Below, piece after piece: positions 8,955 through 16,671 of a DNA stretch of 22,500 nt; positions within the stretch are counted from its first letter, which is position 1, and every line of letters starts with the position of its first letter. The notes under the pieces were generated by a model. The model had not been told where the DNA came from, made no database searches, and saw nothing but the letters and a program-made list of their open reading frames with translations. This stretch comes from Cryptomeria japonica (taxonomy: Eukaryota; Streptophyta; Pinopsida; Cupressales; Cupressaceae), in contig NW_026729273.1 of the NCBI RefSeq assembly GCF_030272615.1, positions 57,501-80,000 on the forward strand, read 5' to 3'. Made by a program: the position numbers and the translations under genes.

Positions 8955-9098
8955 AGCTATTTGTCTGATTCTCATACATGCGTAGCCTGCAGGAGCAATT
9001 AGGACATCGACCCCAACTTTCGGCTTCTAAACGAAAACAAGGTCTTTGAGGTTGGTGTAATGCGAACAACTAGGGGAGTCAACCCATCAAACCCAACA

Positions 9099-9111
9099 CC
9101 TCCCCTATATA
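9099..9111 (-). promoter_or_regulatory. Putative Pol I spacer promoter copy 9
   Basis: TATATAGGGGAGG on the - strand, 157 bp from copy 8. Its hairpin (9050-9071) is degraded: ggttggtgtaatgcgaacaa. Confidence 0.7.
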
Positions 9112-9255
9112 AGCTATTTGTCTGATTCTCATACATGTGTAGTCTACAGGAGCAATTAGGACATCGACCCCAACTTTTGACTTCTTAACGAAAACAAGGT
9201 CTTTGAGGTTGACGTAATGCGCACAACCAGGGGAGTCGACCCATCAAACCCAACA

Positions 9256-9268
9256 CCTCCCCTATATA
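9256..9268 (-). promoter_or_regulatory. Putative Pol I spacer promoter copy 10
   Basis: TATATAGGGGAGG on the - strand, 157 bp from copy 9. The hairpin position 9207-9228 has GACG in place of GGCG, so its upper stem is weakened. Confidence 0.7.
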
Positions 9269-9412
9269 AGCTATTTGTCCGATTCTCATACATGTGTAGC
9301 CTGCAGGAGCCATTAGGACATTGACCCCAACTTTTGACTTCTTAACGAAAACAAGGTCTTTGAGGTTGGCGTAATGCGCACAACCAAGGGAGTTGACCCA
9401 TCAAACCCAACA

Positions 9413-9425
9413 CCTCCCCTATATA
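9413..9425 (-). promoter_or_regulatory. Putative Pol I spacer promoter copy 11
   Basis: TATATAGGGGAGG on the - strand, 157 bp from copy 10. Its hairpin at 9364-9385 keeps all pairs except one T/G. Confidence 0.7.
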
Positions 9426-9583
9426 AGCTATTTGTCTGATTCTCATACATGTGTAGCCTGCAACAACGATTAGGACATCCACCCCAACTTCTGAATTCGT
9501 CTGCGTTGACCGCACCAAAGGTGCACGCCTTGGTGCTCACCAAAATCCGACTTCCGACTTCTTCTGCTATGCGGGGTCTTTGA

Positions 9584-9605
9584 GGTTGGCGCAGTGCGCA
9601 CAACC
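9584..9605 (-). other. Small leader hairpin, 157-bp unit 5
   Basis: GGTTG-GCGC, loop agt, GCGC-a-CAACC. Confidence 0.6.
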
Positions 9606-9632
9606 AGGGGAGTCAACCCACCGAATGCAACA

Positions 9633-9645
9633 CCTCCCCTATATA
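9633..9645 (-). promoter_or_regulatory. Putative Pol I spacer promoter copy 12
   Basis: TATATAGGGGAGG on the - strand; 220 bp from copy 11 because of the 63-bp insertion. Confidence 0.7.
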
Positions 9646-9740
9646 AGCTATTTGTCTGATTCTCATACATGCGTAGACTGCAGCAATGATTAGGACATCC
9701 ACCCCAACTTTTGACTTCTTAAACAAGACAGGGTCTTTGA

Positions 9741-9762
9741 AGTTGGTGCAGTGCACACAACC
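9741..9762 (-). other. Small leader hairpin with changed stem, 157-bp unit 6
   Basis: The stem reads GTTG-GTGC, loop agt, GCAC-a-CAAC. GCGC/GCGC of the other units has become GTGC/GCAC, so both arms changed and pairing is kept. The outermost pair is lost (a instead of g). Confidence 0.6.
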
Positions 9763-9789
9763 AGGGGAGTCGACCCATCAAACGCAACA

Positions 9790-9802
9790 CCTCCCCTATA
9801 TA
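9790..9802 (-). promoter_or_regulatory. Putative Pol I spacer promoter copy 13 (farthest upstream)
   Basis: TATATAGGGGAGG on the - strand, 157 bp from copy 12. One extra T just before the core ('agctttatatagggg') alters the spacing to the upstream block. Confidence 0.66.
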
Positions 9803-9889
9803 AAGCTATTTGTCCGATTCTCATACGTGTAGTCTGCAGCAGCGATTAGGACATCGACCCCAACTTCCGAATTCGTTTGCATTGACCGC

Positions 9890-10030
9890 ACCAAAGGTGC
9901 ACGCCTTGGTGTGCACCCTGGAGTGCACTTTGGTGCTCACCTCGGTGCACACTTTGGTGTGCACCTCGGTGTGCACCAAAGGTGCGCACCTTGGAGCGCA
10001 CCAAAGGTGTACACTTTGGAGCGCACCACA
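9890..10030. repeat. Cluster of GGTGCGCACC-type palindromes
   Basis: Palindromic words such as 'ccaaaggtgcacgccttgg' (near 9892), 'ggtgtgcacc' and 'ggtgcgcacc' alternate with 'ttggagcgcacc' words every 10-20 bp. They appear as an insertion inside a promoter unit and use the same vocabulary as 8222-8815 and 12120-22500. Confidence 0.75.
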
Positions 10031-10033
10031 TAG

Positions 10034-10064
10034 GGTCTTTGAGAGGTTGGCGCAGTGCGCACAC
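10034..10064 (-). repeat. Truncated promoter unit (orphan leader box without promoter)
   Basis: 'gggtctttga' plus a decayed hairpin (ggttggcgcagtgcgcacac) is present, but the Pol I motif that should follow on the right is absent. The G-rich array begins here instead. It marks the breakpoint of the promoter domain. Confidence 0.7.
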
Positions 10065-10302
10065 CAAGGTGGGTGTTGAGGTGCGTGCCGAGGTGGGTGG
10101 GTGCTAGGGTGCGCTCCATGGTGGGTGCCAGGGTGGGTGCGTGCTAGGGTGGATTCCAAAGAGGGTCATAGGGTGGGTGCCAAGGTGGGTTGGTGATATA
10201 GTGGGTTCAAAGGTGGGTACTAGGGTGGGTTCCAAGGTGGGTCACAAGTTGGGTGCCAGGATGCGTGGGTGTTAGGTTGGGTGCCAAGGTGGGCTCCTGC
10301 GT

Positions 10303-10321
10303 GGGTGGGTGCTAGGGTGGG
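10303..10321 (+). other. G-quadruplex motif
   Basis: Four GGG runs with loops t, tgcta and t (19 nt). It fits the standard four-run G-quadruplex rule. Confidence 0.7.
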
Positions 10322-10637
10322 TTTCAAGGTGGACGCGAGGGCGGGTGCCAAGGTGGGTAACAAGTTGGGTGTTAGGATGGGTGAGTGCTAGAGTGGGTGC
10401 CAAGGTGGGTGGGTGCTAAGGTGGATGCCAAGGTGGTTCACAGGGTGGGTGGGTTCTAGGGTGAGTTCCAAGGTGGGTCACAGGTTCAGTGCTAGGGTGG
10501 GTGTCAAGGCGGGTGTCGAGGTGCCTGGGTGCTAGGGTGTGGATGCCAATGTGGGTCATAGGGTGGGTACTAGGGTGGGCTGCAATGTGGGTGCCAAGGT
10601 GGGTAACATGCTCGGTGGGTTCTAAATTGGGTGCCAG

Positions 10638-10655
10638 GGTGGGTGTGCACCCACC
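10638..10655. other. Inverted repeat GGTGGGTG / CACCCACC
   Basis: An 8-bp perfect stem with a 2-nt centre (tg). It is the first place in the G-rich array where a C-rich word appears on the + strand. Confidence 0.75.
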
Positions 10656-10774
10656 TTGCCCGAGGTGGGTGCCAAGGTGCCAGTGTGGGTGGGTGCTAAG
10701 GTGGATGCCAAGGTGGGTGAGAAGGTGGGTGATAGGTTGAGTGGTAGGATGGGTGGGTGCCAAGATGGGTCACA

Positions 10775-10793
10775 GGGTGGGTGCAAGGGTGGG
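10775..10793 (+). other. G-quadruplex motif
   Basis: GGG runs with loops t, tgcaa and t, the same architecture as 10303-10321. Confidence 0.7.
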
Positions 10794-11246
10794 TAGGTGC
10801 TAGGGTTGGTGTCAGGGTGGGTGGGTGCTAGGTTGGGTTCCAAGGTGGGTGCGAGGGTGAGTGTCAAGGTGGGTCACAGGTTAGGTGCTAGGATGGGTGA
10901 GTGCTAGGGTGCAAAGGTGCCAGGGTGGGTGCTAGGATGGGTCGATGCTAGGGTGAGTGGCAAGGTGGGTCCACAAGTGTCAAGGTGGGTGCCGAGGTGG
11001 GTGCCAAGTCGGCGACTGCTATGGTGGATGCCAAGGTGGGTCACGGGGTGGGTGCCAAGTTGCTAGGTTGGGTTCCAAGGTGGGTGCCAACGTGGGTGCT
11101 AGGGTGCGTGGGTTAAAGGGTGTGTCACAACGTGGGTGCCAGGATGGGTGCGCACCCACACTGGCCAAGACGGGTGCGGGTGCAAGGTTGGGTTCCAAGC
11201 CCGGTCACAGGCTGGGTGCTAGGATGGGTGGGTGCCAAGGTGGGCA

Positions 11247-11270
11247 CCAGGGTGGGTGCACCCACCCTGG
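11247..11270. other. Perfect 24-bp palindrome at the duplication boundary
   Basis: The half 'ccagggtgggtg' (11247-11258) is followed by its exact reverse complement 'cacccaccctgg' (11259-11270). The left limit of the 5.57-kb duplicated module falls at 11258/11259, the centre of the palindrome; only the right half is found at the second junction (16830-16841). Confidence 0.9.
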
Positions 11271-11285
11271 CCAAGGTGGGTCACG

Positions 11286-11304
11286 GGGTGGGTCCTAGGG
11301 TGGG
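11286..11304 (+). other. G-quadruplex motif (copy A)
   Basis: GGG runs with loops t, tccta and t. Two more runs follow at 11309-11316, giving six runs within about 31 bp. Confidence 0.7.
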
Positions 11305-11744
11305 TAACGGGGTGGGTACTAAGGTGCGTGCCAAGGTGGGTCATAGGGTGGGTGCCAAGGTGGGCACCAGGGTGGGTGTGCACCAACCCTAGCCAGGGTA
11401 GGTCACGGGGTGGTTGTCGGGGTGGGCGTCAAGGAGCCAAGGTGGGTGGCAAGTAGCCAAGTTGCGTGCCAAGGTGGGTGTCGGGGTGGGTGCCAAGGAT
11501 CCAAGGTGGGTGCCAAGGAACCAAGGTGGGTGTCTGGGTGGGTGCCGAGGTGGGAGCCAGGGTGGGTCCCAAGGTGAGTGCAAAGGTGGGTGCCAGGGTC
11601 AAGGTGAGTGCCAATGTGGGTTCCAAGGTGCCAGGGTCAGGGTGAGTGCCAATGTGGGTTCAAAGGTGCTAAGTTGGGTGCGAGGTTGGGTGCGAGGGTG
11701 GGTGGGTGCCAAGGTGTGCTAGGTGGAAGCCCGGGTGGGTCGGC

Positions 11745-12120
11745 ATCCCATGGGTGTCGAGTTGGGTGCCTGATGGGTGCTTCTTGTCAAGTTTTAGTCG
11801 TCGGGACTCATTTCGAGCCTTAGAGGTCGTTTCTTGTCCGGTTGCCCTGTCTTCGACCTGGGAACCCAATTTTGGTCCTCGGGTCCCATTTTTTTTTGTC
11901 TCGCATCCCACTTTTGGCCTGTGGCCTTTTCGGGGTCGATTCTCGTTTTGGGCATCAGAGCATGTTTCTTCTCCTAAAACCCAATATTTGTTTATTAAGT
12001 CTCGGAACACATTTTTGTTCTCGTGGACCCATCATGGGTCTTGGAACGCATTTGTGGTCCTTGGGTCCCATTTTGCATCCCGAAACTTGTGTTTTGGTGC
12101 TTGATCCCTATTTTGGGTGC
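11745..12120. other. T-rich, low-repeat spacer upstream of 5S (copy A)
   Basis: Composition changes sharply from G-rich to T-rich. Decayed words 'cttgggtcccattttgcatc', 'ctcgggtcccatttt' and 'tcgcatcccacttttggcc' recur at irregular 25-60 bp steps, suggesting an old short repeat. ORFs of 113-163 codons cross it but have no recognisable domain, and they run into repeats at both ends. Confidence 0.6.
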
Positions 12121-12512
12121 CCACCTTGCACCAAGTGCGCACCCGGGGCAAACCGAGCGCCTTGGTGCACCGGGGCAAGATCGAGCGTGCACCCGAGGCG
12201 CCCCGAACATGCACCAAGGTGCACTCGGCCCACATGTGAGCGCAGGTCGTTGCGCCCGAGGTGGTGTGTGGGCACCGCGTTGCAGACGGGACACTGCACG
12301 CACACGACGCCCCCTCCAGGTGCACGCACGTAGGCCGGGCCGGGTGCACACCCGACGCCCTAGCAAGGTGCGCGCACCCGGGCAGGGCTCACACTTGGCG
12401 AACGGGGCGCACTTCGCGAGGGAGGGTGTGCACCTCGACGGGGGTGGGTGGCCGGGGTGGATTCGCACGTGGGTCGCGGTTTGCTAAGTACACACTGCGA
12501 CAAGCTCATAAC
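12121..12512. other. GC-rich region upstream of 5S (copy A)
   Basis: CpG-dense sequence with words 'gcgcacccggggcaaaccga' and 'caccaaggtgcac' shared with the downstream modules. Just before the 5S gene, 'taagta' lies at -28 to -23, where plant 5S genes usually have a TATA-like element, and there is a C at -1 (12512), also usual in plants. No other regulatory element is clear. Confidence 0.55.
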
Positions 12513-12632
12513 GGGTGCGATCATACCAGCGTTAGTGCACCGGATCCCATCAGAACTCCGCAGTTAAGCGCGCTTGGGCCGGAGTAGTACTGGGATGGGT
12601 GACCTCCCGGGAAGTCCCGGTGTTGCACCCTT
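12513..12632 (+). rRNA. 5S ribosomal RNA gene (copy A)
   Basis: Full-length 120-nt plant-type 5S rRNA, the Pol III-transcribed RNA of the large ribosomal subunit. The ends GGGTGC and GCACCC pair to form helix I. The internal control region is intact: an A-box-like 'agttaagcgcgcttgg' from position 50, an intermediate element near 67-72, and a C box 'ggatgggtgacctcccgg' from position 81. The 'agcgttagtgcacc' and 'ccggagtagtactggg' variants agree with gymnosperm 5S as I remember it; angiosperms usually have 'agcactaatgcacc'. A T run follows at once as terminator. The gene lies on the strand opposite to the Pol I-type motifs, so 5S and 35S would be read in opposite directions. No disrupted position is seen, so it is probably functional. 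Confidence 0.97.
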
Positions 12633-12643
12633 TTTTAGTTTTT
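12631..12643 (+). terminator. Pol III terminator of 5S (copy A)
   Basis: TTTTTT, then ag, then TTTTT directly after the 5S 3' end: a double T tract on the + strand, the standard Pol III stop signal. Confidence 0.9.
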
Positions 12644-13054
12644 CGCCGGGCGTCGCAATGCTATTTGAATAAACCTTTTGCCCGTTTGCGTTCTCGTCGG
12701 GGCCGGGCCGGGCCGGGGTGCGCTGCCCGCACTACCGCGCGCGCGGGGGCGACACCGAGCGCGCACCCGAGGCGCCCCGAGCACACAGGCCACGGTGCAA
12801 CCCGGGCGTTGTGCGCGCACCCCGGTGCGCCCGAGGTGCTGCGCGCGCACCCAGGTGAAATCGGTGTGCACCTCGGCCAGTGCGCGCTCGGTCGAGTCGC
12901 GCACGTTGGCCAAGGTGCACGGTGATGTTTCTTACTCTAAGGTTCCGCACCAGACGCCCGGGACAGGTGAGCGAAGCTGGGCGGGGCCGGGTGCGCGGCC
13001 GGGGCAGGTGCACGCAGCTGGAGAGAGCTTTGGAGCACACTTCGGAGCGCACCA
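12644..13054. other. GC-rich spacer downstream of 5S (copy A)
   Basis: It starts with a short AT-rich part ('tatttgaataaacc') and then becomes very CpG-rich with 'ggggccgggccgggccgggg' and 'gcgcgcacccaggtg' words. No gene is recognised. ORFs of 92-126 codons on both strands are composition artefacts. Confidence 0.55.
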
Positions 13055-13164
13055 ATGATGCGCTCCATTCAAAAGTTTCCTGAAAAGGCAAAAAAAGTTG
13101 AGATTATAGAATTTCCCACTTGAGAGATTGTAAAAAAAAAAAATTTAAAATGAAGGAAACGCGG
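13055..13164. repeat. AT-rich island 1, diverged type (copy A)
   Basis: It begins 'gatgcgctccattc' and continues with 'gaaaaggcaaaaaaa', 'gagattatagaatttcc' and a 12-A run, ending 'gaaacgcgggtgcc'. It is the most diverged member of the island family. Confidence 0.75.
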
Positions 13165-13797
13165 GTGCCAAGGTGTGCGCAGCCCAGCCAAGGTGTGCGC
13201 ACCAAGGCGCCCACCCTGGCGAAGGTGCACGCAAGGTGCGCACCCGAGGCAAACCGGACAATTAACCCAACTTTCGACTTCGCGCGCACCTTGGAGCGCA
13301 CTTCGGAGCGCTCCTTGGTGCGCACCAATCTTGGGCACCTCGGAGTGCACCATGGCGCCCACCAAGGTGCGCACCCGGGGCAAACCGAGCTCCGACTTCG
13401 TGCGCACCTTGGAGCGCACGAAAGGTGCGCACCATGGCGCCCACCAAGGTGCGCAGCCCAGCCAAGGCGTGCGCATCAAGGTGCGCACCCTGGCGAAGGT
13501 GCGCACCCGGGGCAAACCGAGCTCCGACTTCGTGCGCACCTTGGAGCGCACAAAAGGTGCGCAACCCAGCCAAGGTGTGCGCACCCCGGTCAAACCGAGC
13601 TCCGAATCGTGCGCACCAGAGGTGCACGCCATCGTGCGCACCTTGGAGCACACTTCGGAGCCCTCCTTGGTGCGCGCCGATGTTGCGCACCTCGGAGCGC
13701 ACCCGGGGAAAACAATGCAATTAACCCGACTTTCGACTTCGTGGGCACCTCGGAGCGCTCTCGGGTTCGCACCTCGGAGCACACCGAGGTGCGCACC
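13165..13797. repeat. GGTGCGCACC modules, diverged block (copy A)
   Basis: Repeated words 'caaggtgcgcacc', 'ggggcaaaccgagctccgac', 'ttggagcgcac' and 'cccagccaaggtgtgcgca' in variable order. 'cgag' replaces the 'cggg' of later blocks, so this is an older or separately homogenised subset. Confidence 0.75.
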
Positions 13798-13850
13798 TTT
13801 GATGCGCTGCCTTCACCAATTTCCAGAAAAGGCAAGAAAACATTGAGAAG
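13798..13850. repeat. AT-rich island 2, truncated (copy A)
   Basis: 'tttgatgcgctgccttcac' followed by 'ttccagaaaaggcaagaaaa' only; the right half with the hairpin is missing. Confidence 0.75.
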
Positions 13851-14837
13851 GTGTGCGCACCGAGGTGCCCACCCTGGCGAAGGTGCACGCGAGGTGCGCA
13901 CCCGGGGCAAACCGGGCTCCGACTTCGTGCACGCCGCACCTTGGAGCACACTTCGGAGCGCTCCTTGGTGCGCACCAGGGCGCGCAACCCAGCCGAGGTG
14001 CCCACCCCGGCGAAGGTGCACGCGAGGTGCGCACCCGGGGCAAACCGGGCTCCGACTTCGTGCACGCCATGGTGCCCACCGCGGCGAAGGTGCACGCGAG
14101 GTGCGCACCCGGGGCAAACCGGGCTCCGACTTCGTGCACGCCGCACCTTGGAGCACACTTCGGAGCGCTCCTTGGTGCGCACCATGGTGCCCACCAGGGC
14201 GCGCAACCCCGCCGAAGGTGCACGCGAGGTGCGCACCCGGGGCAAACCGGGCTCCGACTTCGTGCACGCCGCACCTTGGAGCACACTTCGGAGCGCTCCT
14301 TGGTGCGCACCATGGTGCCCACCAGGGCGCGCAACCCCGCCGAAGGTGCACGCGAGGTGCGCACCTGGGGCAAACCGGGCTCCGACTTCGTGCACGCCAT
14401 GGTGCGCACCGCGGCGAAGGTGCGCACCCGGGGCAAACCGGGCTCCGACTTCGTGCACGCCGCACCTTGGAGCACACTTCGGAGCGCTCCTTGGTGCGCA
14501 CCAGGGCGCGCAACCCAGCCGAGGTGCCCACCCCGGCGAAGGTGCACGCGAGGTGCGTACCCGGGGCAAACCGGGCTCCGACTTCGTGCACGCCGCACCT
14601 TGGAGCACACTTCGGAGCGCTCCTTGGTGCGCACCATGGTGCCCACCAGGCCGCGCAACCCAGCCAAGGTGTGCGCACCAAGGTGCACGCGAGGTGCGCA
14701 CCCGGGGCAAACCGGGGTCCGACTTCGTGCACGCCGCACCTTGGAGCACACATCGGGGCGCTCCCGGGTTCGCACCGGCGTTGCGCACCGTGGTGGGCAC
14801 CTCGGAGCACACCAAGGTGGGCAGCGAGGTGCGCACC
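13851..14837. repeat. Modular array around 'ggggcaaaccgggctccgac' (copy A)
   Basis: The key word occurs after 'gcaccc' near 13901, 14034, 14108, 14236, 14364, 14427, 14556 and 14702, at intervals of 133, 74, 128, 128, 63, about 129 and about 146 bp. Modules are 'gcgaaggtgcacgcgaggtg', the key word, 'cttcgtgcacgcc', 'gcaccttggagcacacttcg', 'gagcgctccttggtgcgcac' and 'agggcgcgcaaccc'. Reordering and omission of modules gives the irregular period. ORFs of 329-662 codons on both strands come from this array and from the lack of AT-rich stops. Confidence 0.82.
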
Positions 14838-14950
14838 TTTGATGCGATGCCTTCACTAATTTCCATAAAAGGCAAAAAAAAAACGAGATTTTAAAATTTC
14901 CGTTTTGAAAGATAGTGAGAAAAAGGGAATGCTGGTGCCATCTTGAGCCC
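14838..14950. repeat. AT-rich island 3 (copy A)
   Basis: 'tttgatgcgatgccttcac', then 'ttccataaaaggcaaaa', 'gattttaaaatttccg' and 'ttttgaaagatagtgag', ending 'gtgccatcttgagcccgcc'. The hairpin arm is damaged (gggaa instead of cggaa). Confidence 0.8.
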
Positions 14951-15059
14951 GCCCTGGTGCGCAGCCCAGCCAAGGTGTGCGCACCAAGGTGCCCACCCTG
15001 GCGAAGGTGCGCGCCCGGGCAATTAACCCAACTTCCAACTTCGCGCGCGCCAGGGTGGG

Positions 15060-15165
15060 AGCGCACCCAACAACCGGGCCTGGGAAGAGCCAATGCGAGA
15101 AACCCCACCAAACTCTCTGACAAAAAAAGAGGGGGCGCTCCAGTAACCCCGCTTCGGAGCGCACC
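15060..15165. repeat. Interspersed element with 'agagccaatgcgagaaaccc' (copy A, first)
   Basis: A block with 'accgggcct', 'ggaagagccaatgcgagaaa', 'ccccaccaaac', a 7-A run and 'gcgctccagtaaccccgctt'. A second occurrence lies at about 15535-15630. It is the only non-palindromic, non-AT-rich module of the field and is of unknown origin. Confidence 0.65.
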
Positions 15166-15332
15166 CTGGGCAAACCCAGCCAAGGTGCCCACCCCGGCCA
15201 AGGTGCAGGCGAGGTGCGCACCCGGGGCAAACCGGGCTCCGACAACGTGCACGCCGCACCTTGGAGCACACTTCGTAGCGCTCCCGGGTGCGCACCTCAG
15301 AGCACACCAAGGTGGGCAGCGAGGTGCGCACC

Positions 15333-15440
15333 TTTGATGCGCTGCCTTCACTAATTTCCAGAAAAGGCAAAAAAAAAAGGAGATTTTAAAATTTCCGTTT
15401 TGAAAGATAGTGAAAAAAACGGAACGCGCGTGCCATCTTG
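15333..15440. repeat. AT-rich island 4 with perfect 9-bp hairpin (copy A)
   Basis: It contains TTCCGTTTT (15393-15401) and AAAACGGAA (15416-15424), a perfect inverted repeat around a 14-nt loop 'gaaagatagtgaaa'. A 'ttttaaaa' palindrome lies just to the left. Confidence 0.82.
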
Positions 15441-15534
15441 AGCCCGCCCTGGTGCGCAGCCCAGGTAAGGTGCCACCCTGGCAAAGGTGCGCACCCGGGC
15501 AATTAACCCTACTTCCGACTTCGTGCGCGCCAGG

Positions 15535-15630
15535 GTGGCAACCGGGCCTCGGAAGAGCCAATGCGAGAAACCCCACCAAACGCTCCGACAAAAAAAGAGG
15601 CGGCGCTCCAATAACCCCGCTTCGGAGCGC
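15535..15630. repeat. Interspersed element with 'agagccaatgcgagaaaccc' (copy A, second)
   Basis: Second occurrence of the block at 15060-15165, with 'cgctccgac' in place of 'ctctctgac' and 'aggcggcgctccaataaccc' in place of the first copy's variant. Confidence 0.65.
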
Positions 15631-15801
15631 AGCCGGGGCAAACCAAGCCAAGGTGCCCACCCCGACGAAGGTGCACGCGAGGTGCGCACCCGGGGCAAAC
15701 CGGGCTCCGACAACGTGCACGCAGCACCTTGGAGCACACTTCGAAGCACTCCCGGGTGCCCACCGGCGTTGCGCACCGTGGTGGGCAGCGAGGTGCGCAC
15801 C

Positions 15802-15910
15802 TTTGATGCGCTGCCTTCACTAATTTCCAGAAAAAGGCAAAAAAAAATGAGATTTTAAAATTTCCGTTTTGAAAGATAGTGAAAAAAAAGGAACGCGGGT
15901 GCCATCTTGA
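15802..15910. repeat. AT-rich island 5 (copy A)
   Basis: Same order as island 4. The right hairpin arm is AAAAAGGAA, so one pair is lost. Confidence 0.8.
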
Positions 15911-16157
15911 GCCCGCCCTGGTGCGCAGCCCAGGCAAGGCATGCGCACCAAGGTGCCCACCCGAGGTGCACACCCGGGGCAAACCGGGCTCCGACTTCGT
16001 GCAGGCCGCACCTTGGAGCACACTTCGGAGCGCTCCTTGGTGCGCACCATGGTGCCCACCAGGGCGCACCCGAGGCAAACCGGGCTCCGACTTCGTGCAC
16101 GCCGCACCTTGGAGCACACATCGGAGCGCTCCCAGGTTCGCACCAGCGTTGCGCACC

Positions 16158-16262
16158 TTTGATGCGCTGCCTTCACTAATTTCCAGAAAAGGCAAAAAAA
16201 AACGATATTTTAAAATTTCCGTTCTGAAAGATAGTGAAAAAAACGGAACGCGGGTGCCATCT
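16158..16262. repeat. AT-rich island 6 (copy A)
   Basis: Left arm TTCCGTTCT against AAAACGGAA, one mismatch. It also has 'gatattttaaaa' where copy B has 'gagattttaaaa'. Confidence 0.8.
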
Positions 16263-16671
16263 TGAGCCCTTCCTGATGCGCAGCCCAGGCAAGTTGTGCG
16301 CACCAAGGTGCCCACCCTGGCGGAGGTGCGCGCCCGGGGCAAACCGGGCTCCGACTTCGTGCACTGCATGGTGCCCACCAAGGCGCGCAACCCAGCCAAG
16401 GTGCCCACCGCAGCGAAGGTGCACGCGAGGTGCGCACCCGAGGTGCACACCCGGGGCAAACCGGGCTCCGACTTCGTGCACGCCGCACCTTGGAGCACAC
16501 TTCAGAGCGCTCCTTGGTACGCACCAGGGCGCGCAACCCAGCCAAGGTGCTCACCCCGGCGAAGGTGCACGCGAGGTGCGCACCCGGGGCAAACCGGGCT
16601 CGGACTTCGTGCACGCCGCACCTTGGAGCACACATCGGAGCGCTCCCGGGTTCGCACCAGCATTGCGCACC

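Larger units (their letters stand above)
8884..10064 (-). repeat. 157-bp promoter units and expanded derivatives
   Basis: Units start at 'ggtctttga': 8884, 9041, 9198, 9355, 9575, 9732 and a truncated one at 10034. Intervals are 157, 157, 157, 220, 157 and 302. A unit holds a small hairpin, a 'ggggagtcgaccca' block, the Pol I-type motif, 'tttgtctgattctcatacat' and 'gacatcgaccccaactt'. The 220-bp unit has a 63-bp insertion with 'ccaaaggtgcacgccttgg'. The 302-bp unit has a larger insertion of the same palindromic vocabulary. The 311-bp unit is in effect this 157-bp unit plus about 154 bp more. Confidence 0.87.
10065..11760. repeat. G-rich degenerate array (GGTGGGTGCC / GCTAGGGTGGG)
   Basis: About 1.7 kb of + strand words 'aaggtgggtgcc', 'gctagggtgggt' and 'ggtgggtcacaggt', spaced roughly 15-30 bp with no fixed period. 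The G/C strand asymmetry is extreme: C is rare in the + strand words. Many stretches have four or more GGG runs with short loops. Long ORFs in all frames (Gly/Val/Trp-rich on +, Pro/Thr/His-rich on -) follow from the repeat. On the template of leftward Pol I transcription this is the C-rich RNA side; for rightward transcription it would give G-rich RNA. Confidence 0.88.

Noticed and set aside
8016-9002. Overlapping 198-314 codon ORFs over the 52-bp array
   Set aside because: Five frames are open at the same time because the repeat lacks stops and its period is not a multiple of three. The sequence is a palindromic satellite.
7156-9775. 'gtcgac' near each spacer promoter as a Sal-box-like Pol I terminator
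   Set aside because: Only the six-base core resembles the mammalian element. It lies downstream rather than upstream of the start motif, and plant Pol I terminators are not known to use it.
5702-9802. 'ctatataag' read on the + strand as Pol II TATA boxes for rightward genes
   Set aside because: The - strand reading gives the full plant Pol I core including the G run, which a Pol II TATA box does not need. No rightward gene follows any copy, and the presence of 5S genes supports an rDNA spacer. Not fully excluded without RNA data.
10065-11760. Interstitial telomere repeats (TTTAGGG) in the G-rich array
   Set aside because: The 'ctagggtggg' words resemble it slightly but no tandem TTTAGGG or TTAGGG run occurs.
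12121-12512. Protein-coding exon upstream of 5S (154-163 codon ORFs)
   Set aside because: Open frames exist on both strands at once, rich in Ala/Arg/Pro/His/Cys from GC-rich words shared with the non-coding modules; no domain is seen.
13120-14859. 579-codon + strand ORF and its copy at 18691-20430
   Set aside because: The translation is a repetitive Arg/Ala/Pro/His/Gly string that follows the palindromic modules. Equally long frames exist on the other strand and in other frames, and it has no domain or sensible start. Stop codons are simply rare in this GC-rich repeat.
13813-15720. 635-codon - strand ORF and a 662-codon counterpart at 19384-21372
   Set aside because: It runs across AT-rich islands, which give hydrophobic Phe-rich stretches resembling membrane segments, but these are readings of the 'aaaa' and 'tttt' tracts. 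A 1-nt indel between copies at about 15472 changes the frame and yields different ORF limits, as expected for non-coding DNA.
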